Program-made: the position numbers and the translations under genes
Assembly: GCF_004328705.1 (NCBI RefSeq)
Contig: NZ_CP035319.1
Location: 2,046,001 to 2,110,000, forward strand
DNA: 64,000 nucleotides
Direction of reading: 5' to 3'
Source of the DNA: Rhodococcus sp. ABRD24
GTDB lineage: Bacteria; Actinomycetota; Actinomycetes; Mycobacteriales; Mycobacteriaceae
Part shown: positions 60,231 to 64,000 of the stretch, in pieces
Layout: the number at the start of each line of letters is the position of its first letter
Position numbering within the stretch: position 1 is the first letter of the stretch
The notes under the pieces: model-generated
The model's database searches: none
Seen by the model: the letters and a program-made list of their open reading frames with translations, nothing else
What the model was told of the DNA's origin: nothing

Positions 60231-61133
60231 CTACGGGATGAGCCCCTGCCGCCGGGCTTCCACGACCGCCTCATGGCGGCTGCGGGCGTCGAGCTTGGTC
60301 ATGATGTTGCGCATGTAACTCTTGATCGTTTCGACACTGAGGCTCAGGCGCTCGGCTATTTCCGCGTTTCGGCACCCCAGCGCGACATGGGTGAGGACCT
60401 CGAATTCGCGTGCCGACAACGAGACCCTCGGTGGTTCGGTGGCGCCCGTGGCGAGTCCGCGCAGCTGGCGTTCGACCGCCCGCACCTCGGCGCTCAGCGC
60501 ATCGTCGGAGAGCCGGTCCGCGATCGCCCGCAGCGCCAGGTAGCTCTCGGTGATGCCCTCCGATACCTTCGGATCGCGCGGGGCGTCCGGCGCGGTGCGC
60601 GAGTTCTCGATCATCGTGAGCCGGCGGTCCACCTCGTCGCGGATCTCGATCTCGCGAGCGAGCTTGTGCGCGGACCGCATCACGACGTCGGCCACCACGT
60701 CGCCGATCGGCAGGTTGGCGCGCAGCCCGCCGTACACCGCCGCCCGCGTCTGCCCGCGAACCACGACGGGCGCCGCGAGTAGCGACTCGATGCCCTCGCT
60801 CGCCACCTCGTGGTCGTAGTCGTGTGTGATGTGCCGCGAGTTCGCGTAGTCCTGGACTGCGCCGGCTCGCTGTTCGGCAATGACCCGGCCGCCGAGCCCG
60901 CACTCGGTGTCGATCACCAGGTCGCGCAGCAGCGTGCCGCGCGTACCGACGAACCCCGACAACCGCAGGCACCGTCCGTCCACCATGCCCCCGAACAGCA
61001 CCGGCAGCGTCGTGCTGCGGCGCAGATAGCGCAGCTCGGCGCGGATCGCGTCGGCGTCACTCGGTCTCAGGAAGTCGGTCATCTGTTCGTTCGGTCGCTG
61101 TCGGTTCGGTCGCTGTCGGTTCGGGACGGGCAC
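60231..61133 (-). CDS. GAF-domain LuxR-family transcriptional regulator
   Basis: A 300-residue regulator. Residues 25-150 resemble a GAF sensor (ECGLGGRVIAEQRAGAVQDY, AAPVVVRGQTRAAVYGGLR). The C-terminal LuxR helix-turn-helix is LSAREFEVLTHVALGCRNAE and IAERLSLSVETIKSYMRNIM with TKLDARSRHEAV. The GTG at 61133 has GAGGG five bases upstream. The next ATG (61082) lacks a ribosome site, so the N-terminal PNRQRPNRQRPNEQ, encoded by a 15-base tandem repeat, is probably translated. It is divergent from the acyl-CoA synthetase gene and may regulate it. Confidence 0.87.
   Translation of the reverse strand: MPVPNRQRPNRQRPNEQMTDFLRPSDADAIRAELRYLRRSTTLPVLFGGMVDGRCLRLSGFVGTRGTLLRDLVIDTECGLGGRVIAEQRAGAVQDYANSRHITHDYDHEVASEGIESLLAAPVVVRGQTRAAVYGGLRANLPIGDVVADVVMRSAHKLAREIEIRDEVDRRLTMIENSRTAPDAPRDPKVSEGITESYLALRAIADRLSDDALSAEVRAVERQLRGLATGATEPPRVSLSAREFEVLTHVALGCRNAEIAERLSLSVETIKSYMRNIMTKLDARSRHEAVVEARRQGLIP
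61090..61125 (-). repeat. 15-base tandem repeat at the regulator N-terminus
   Basis: TTCGGTCGCTGTCGG occurs at 61090-61104 and 61105-61119, with a partial third copy to 61125. On the minus strand it encodes repeated PNRQR. The copies are identical, so copy number may vary between strains. Confidence 0.88.
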
Positions 61134-61238
61134 CCTCGGATACCCACTTCAGAGGGTAGCGACCACCGGACCGTGACCCATAGCGTCGCGTCCGACGGTA
61201 TGTAATGCCCGTCACTTGTCATCACCACGGAGGTACTC

Positions 61239-62840
61239 GTGCCCGAACTGTCCGCCTCGGCGAACCACACGCCGCTCAGTCCGTTGCGTTTCCTGGACCG
61301 CTCGGCGTCGGTGTTCCCCGACAAGACCGCAATCATCCACGGGGACCGCCGCTACACCTATCGGGAGTTCGCGGACGAGGTGGCGCAGCTCGCGCGGGTG
61401 CTGCGATCCCGGATCGAACCGGGCGACCGCATCGCCTATCTGTGCCCCAACACCCCCGAGATGCTGATGGCCCACTTCGCCGTGCCGCTCGCCGGTGGTG
61501 TGCTGATCGCCCTCAACTCCCGACTGGCCGGACCAGAACTCGAGTACATTCTCGACCACGCCGGGGCCCGGATCCTGTTCGTCGACTCCGAGCTGGTGGG
61601 CTCGGTGCGCACCGTGCGGGAAAACGTCGGCAGCGTCACCGAGGTCATCGAGATACCGGATTCGACGATCCCCTGCCCCGACGTCCCCGCCGGTGTGGCG
61701 ACGGGACGGTACGACGAGTTCCTGCGCAGCCGGGACGGCCTGACGGACGAACCACTCCATTGGGGCGTCGATGACGAACAGCAGGTCATTGCCATCAACT
61801 ACACGTCCGGAACGACAGGCAAGCCCAAGGGCGTCATGTACAGCCATCGAGGCGCCTACCTGAACTCGCTGGGCGAAACGTTCCACAACGGATTCGACGG
61901 CAACACCAAGTACCTGTGGACACTGCCGATGTTCCACTGCAACGGCTGGTGCACACCGTGGGCAGTGACCGCAGCCGCCGGCACCCATGTTTGCCTGCGG
62001 GCGGTGCGCGCCGACGCGATCTGGGACGCGATCGACCACCTCGGTATCACCAATCTGTGCGGCGCCCCGGCCGTGTGCACGACGATCGCCACTGCGCCAC
62101 AGTCTCATCCGGTCGAGTCGCTGCGAATCACCACTGCGGGCGCGCCCCCGTCGCCGACCGTGATCGCACAGCTCGAGACGCTCGGCATCACGGTCGTGCA
62201 CGTGTACGGGCTCACCGAGGTCTACGGGCCGTACACGATCTGCGAATACCAGGAGTCGTGGAACGAGCGCACCCCAGAGGAGCGCGCTGCGCTGATCTCC
62301 CGGCAGGGCGTGGGCATGCTGCAGGCCGAGAACGCGCGCGTCGTCGACGACAACATGGCGGACGTCCCCGCGGACGGTCAGACCATGGGTGAGATCGTGT
62401 TGCGCGGCAACAACGTGATGCTCGGCTACTACCGCGATCCGGAGGCCACCGCAGAGGCGTTCGCGGGCGGGTGGTTCCACACCGGCGATCTGGGCGTGAT
62501 GCACGCGGACGGCTACATCCAGCTCAAGGACCGCGCGAAGGACATCATCATCTCCGGCGGCGAGAACATCTCGACCGTCGAAGTTGAGCAGGCGATCATC
62601 TCGCACCCCGCAGTGCTCGACGTGGCCGTCGTCGGTGTGCCGCATGAGAAGTGGGGCGAACGGCCCAAGGCATTCGTCATCGTCAAGCCGGGACACTCGG
62701 CCACCGCCGACGAGATCATCGCGCACACCCGCACACTGCTCGCGCGGTACAAGGTGCCAGAGGAGATCGTGTTCCCACTGGACTTGCCCCGTACCCCCAC
62801 CGGGAAGGTCCTCAAATTCGAACTCCGGGCAATGCACTGA
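61239..62840 (+). CDS. Acyl-CoA synthetase (FadD/AlkK-like)
   Basis: A 533-residue adenylate-forming ligase that activates fatty or related carboxylic acids to CoA esters. The ATP motif is INYTSGTTGKPKGVMYSHRG, followed by VYGLTEVYGPYTICEY, WFHTGDLGVMHADGYI, LKDRAKDIIISGGENIS and the A10 lysine in PRTPTGKVLKF. The TLPMFHCNGWCTPW block is typical of the medium/long-chain AlkK-like group. The GTG at 61239 follows GGAGG. It is convergent with the peptide-synthetase gene and divergent from the GAF-LuxR gene. Confidence 0.93.
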   Translation: MPELSASANHTPLSPLRFLDRSASVFPDKTAIIHGDRRYTYREFADEVAQLARVLRSRIEPGDRIAYLCPNTPEMLMAHFAVPLAGGVLIALNSRLAGPELEYILDHAGARILFVDSELVGSVRTVRENVGSVTEVIEIPDSTIPCPDVPAGVATGRYDEFLRSRDGLTDEPLHWGVDDEQQVIAINYTSGTTGKPKGVMYSHRGAYLNSLGETFHNGFDGNTKYLWTLPMFHCNGWCTPWAVTAAAGTHVCLRAVRADAIWDAIDHLGITNLCGAPAVCTTIATAPQSHPVESLRITTAGAPPSPTVIAQLETLGITVVHVYGLTEVYGPYTICEYQESWNERTPEERAALISRQGVGMLQAENARVVDDNMADVPADGQTMGEIVLRGNNVMLGYYRDPEATAEAFAGGWFHTGDLGVMHADGYIQLKDRAKDIIISGGENISTVEVEQAIISHPAVLDVAVVGVPHEKWGERPKAFVIVKPGHSATADEIIAHTRTLLARYKVPEEIVFPLDLPRTPTGKVLKFELRAMH

Positions 62841-62868
62841 TGCGTAGCAGCCGGACTCCGAATCCCGG

Positions 62869-64000
62869 CTAGCTCCGCCGCTGCAGATACGTGGACAGCG
62901 CGGGCCCGATCACGGACAGCGATGACGGCTCGATCATGTCGTTGTGCCGACAGTCGACGCGATGCTCATCGATGGCCCCGGTGACGAACGGGCGCCACTC
63001 TTGCGACGACCGGTCGGTGCCACCGCCCTGTCCGCGCGCCGCCGGGAACACCAGCAGGTCCCCGGCGAACACTCCGGGCACGAAGCGGTGCACCAGCAAT
63101 CGTGAGTTCGCATAGCCGTCGTTGATTCGTTCCAGATGTGCGGCCGTGATCCCCCTGGTACCGAGGAAGTCGTTCAGCAGGCGAGCCGCCGATTCGTAGG
63201 TGAGATCCCGATCATCTTCGGATACAGCCACCTCCAGCCCCAGACCGCGAAGCAGATCAACGAGGTCGAGGCGTCCGAGCAGGGGATCCGAACCGTCGTC
63301 CGGGTAGCTGTCCATGACGGCCAGTGTCGACACGGAGTGTCCGCTGCTCTGCAACTCAACGGCCATGGCGTGTGCGAGGACGCCGCCGAGCGACCAGCCG
63401 AGCAGATCGTACGGCCCGTTCGGGGCGATCGACCGGATCTCGTCGACGTATCGGTGTGCGAGGTCCTCGAGCGATCCATATCCAGGGCCGCCACTGATCG
63501 TGGGCAGCTGCAGCCCGAACACTGGGCGATCAGGCGGAAGGTGGCGGACCAGGCCGGTGTACCCCCACGACAACCCGATGCCGGGGTGAACACAGAACAG
63601 CGGGCGCCCGGTTCCTTTGTTGCGCAGCGGGATCACAACTCTCAGAGCCTGGTCCACGTCACTTTCGGTGGCCGCAGCTCCGATCCGCCCAGCCAGCCCA
63701 GCCGGCGTCGGATGAAGGAACAGCGCCTGCAGCGGAATCTCCCGTCCCAGCCGCTCACGGAGTTCGGTCACCACCCGCGTCGCCAGCAGCGAGTTCCCAC
63801 CCAGGTCGAAGAAGCTGTCGTCCGCGCCGATTCGATCCAACCCCAGCGCCGCGGCGAACACGCTCGCCGCCGCCGATTCCAGCGGACCCGACGGCTCTCG
63901 GAACCGGCTACCGCCCGACATGAACTCGGGCATCGGCAACGCATTCCGGTCGAGCTTACCGGTCGGGGTGGACGGGATCCGTTCGAGTACCGTCACCGAT
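62869..64000 (-). CDS. Nonribosomal peptide synthetase, C-terminal end (cut by window edge)
   Basis: The last 376 or so residues of a large synthetase. They begin at the end of an adenylation domain (VLERIPSTPTGKLDRNALP, A10 lysine). A carrier domain follows, DDSFFDLGGNSLLATRVV, with the phosphopantetheine serine. A type I thioesterase then has PLFCVHPGIGLSWGYTGLVR, the nucleophile elbow LLGWSLGGVLAHAMA, an acid in VMDSYPDD and a C-terminal HRVDCRHNDMIEPSS His region. So this is a terminal module that releases the product. The product cannot be told from this end alone; the gene continues beyond 64000. Confidence 0.95.
   Translation of the reverse strand, partial: SVTVLERIPSTPTGKLDRNALPMPEFMSGGSRFREPSGPLESAAASVFAAALGLDRIGADDSFFDLGGNSLLATRVVTELRERLGREIPLQALFLHPTPAGLAGRIGAAATESDVDQALRVVIPLRNKGTGRPLFCVHPGIGLSWGYTGLVRHLPPDRPVFGLQLPTISGGPGYGSLEDLAHRYVDEIRSIAPNGPYDLLGWSLGGVLAHAMAVELQSSGHSVSTLAVMDSYPDDGSDPLLGRLDLVDLLRGLGLEVAVSEDDRDLTYESAARLLNDFLGTRGITAAHLERINDGYANSRLLVHRFVPGVFAGDLLVFPAARGQGGGTDRSSQEWRPFVTGAIDEHRVDCRHNDMIEPSSLSVIGPALSTYLQRRS

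Noticed and set aside
1..64000. tRNA, rRNA, CRISPR arrays, phage genes or an origin of replication
   Set aside because: No cloverleaf-type sequence, regular spacer array, phage structural gene or DnaA-box cluster was recognised by reading; a tRNA scan would be the decisive check.

Overview
The window is GC-rich with dense, short-spaced operons, many GTG starts and mycobacterial-type genes: SigG beside a monoacylglycerol lipase, a ferredoxin-fused FprB-type reductase, split LigD-type repair enzymes, DUF5313, and LAL-type LuxR regulators. This suggests a member of the Mycobacteriales, most likely Rhodococcus or a close relative. That assignment is inferred from gene content only.

Region 1 (1-10095, minus strand) is a high-affinity group 1h (actinobacterial, former group 5) [NiFe] hydrogenase locus. 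Reading with transcription it holds an ArsR-type regulator, hypA, hypB, hhyS, hhyL, a NifU-like fusion, DUF5947, DUF6084, an unrecognised 502-aa protein, a 39-aa DUF6893 peptide, a maturation protease, hypC and hypF (cut by the window edge). From the NifU-like gene to hypF most neighbours overlap by four bases (ATGA or GTGA), so they are probably translationally coupled. hypD and hypE are not in the window and are expected beyond its left edge.

Region 2 (11028-30541) is a large histidine-utilisation (hut) locus. A minus-strand operon (short NAD-glutamate dehydrogenase, CitE-like lyase, HutC) diverges from hutU. An acyl-CoA dehydrogenase/CoA-transferase pair and two IclR regulators follow. Then come hutH, a HisC-like aminotransferase and a FAD-linked 2-hydroxyacid dehydrogenase, and finally an NCS1 permease with hutI and hutG. 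Two regulons can be read from repeated operators. TGTATA-N8-TATACA lies in front of hutU/gdh and in front of the permease-hutIG operon. GTCTCGTAT(A/T)CGAGAC lies in front of the second IclR gene and in front of hutH. Together the genes convert histidine to urocanate, imidazolone propionate, formiminoglutamate, glutamate and then 2-oxoglutarate. The aminotransferase and hydroxyacid dehydrogenase may feed imidazole-lactate or imidazole-pyruvate into the route.

Region 3 (30548-35470) holds an acyl-CoA dehydrogenase, an OhrR/MarR-like regulator and a DUF5313 membrane protein. A small islet follows, carrying a secreted trypsin-like protease and a small secreted protein between decayed IS701-family and IS110-family transposase remnants.

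Region 4 (35468-64000) is mixed housekeeping and accessory content. It includes an ECF sigma factor with a YCII/DGPF partner, two alpha/beta hydrolases, SigG, a LAL regulator, two pirins and a thioesterase. It also has an AA10 lytic polysaccharide monooxygenase, an M13 protease, YnfA, an L,D-transpeptidase, FprB, dodecin and a beta-lactamase-fold esterase. The last part holds stand-alone LigD polymerase and ligase genes, OsmC with a possible leader peptide and interlocked hairpins, CorA, a GAF-LuxR regulator, an acyl-CoA synthetase and the end of a nonribosomal peptide synthetase (cut by the right edge).
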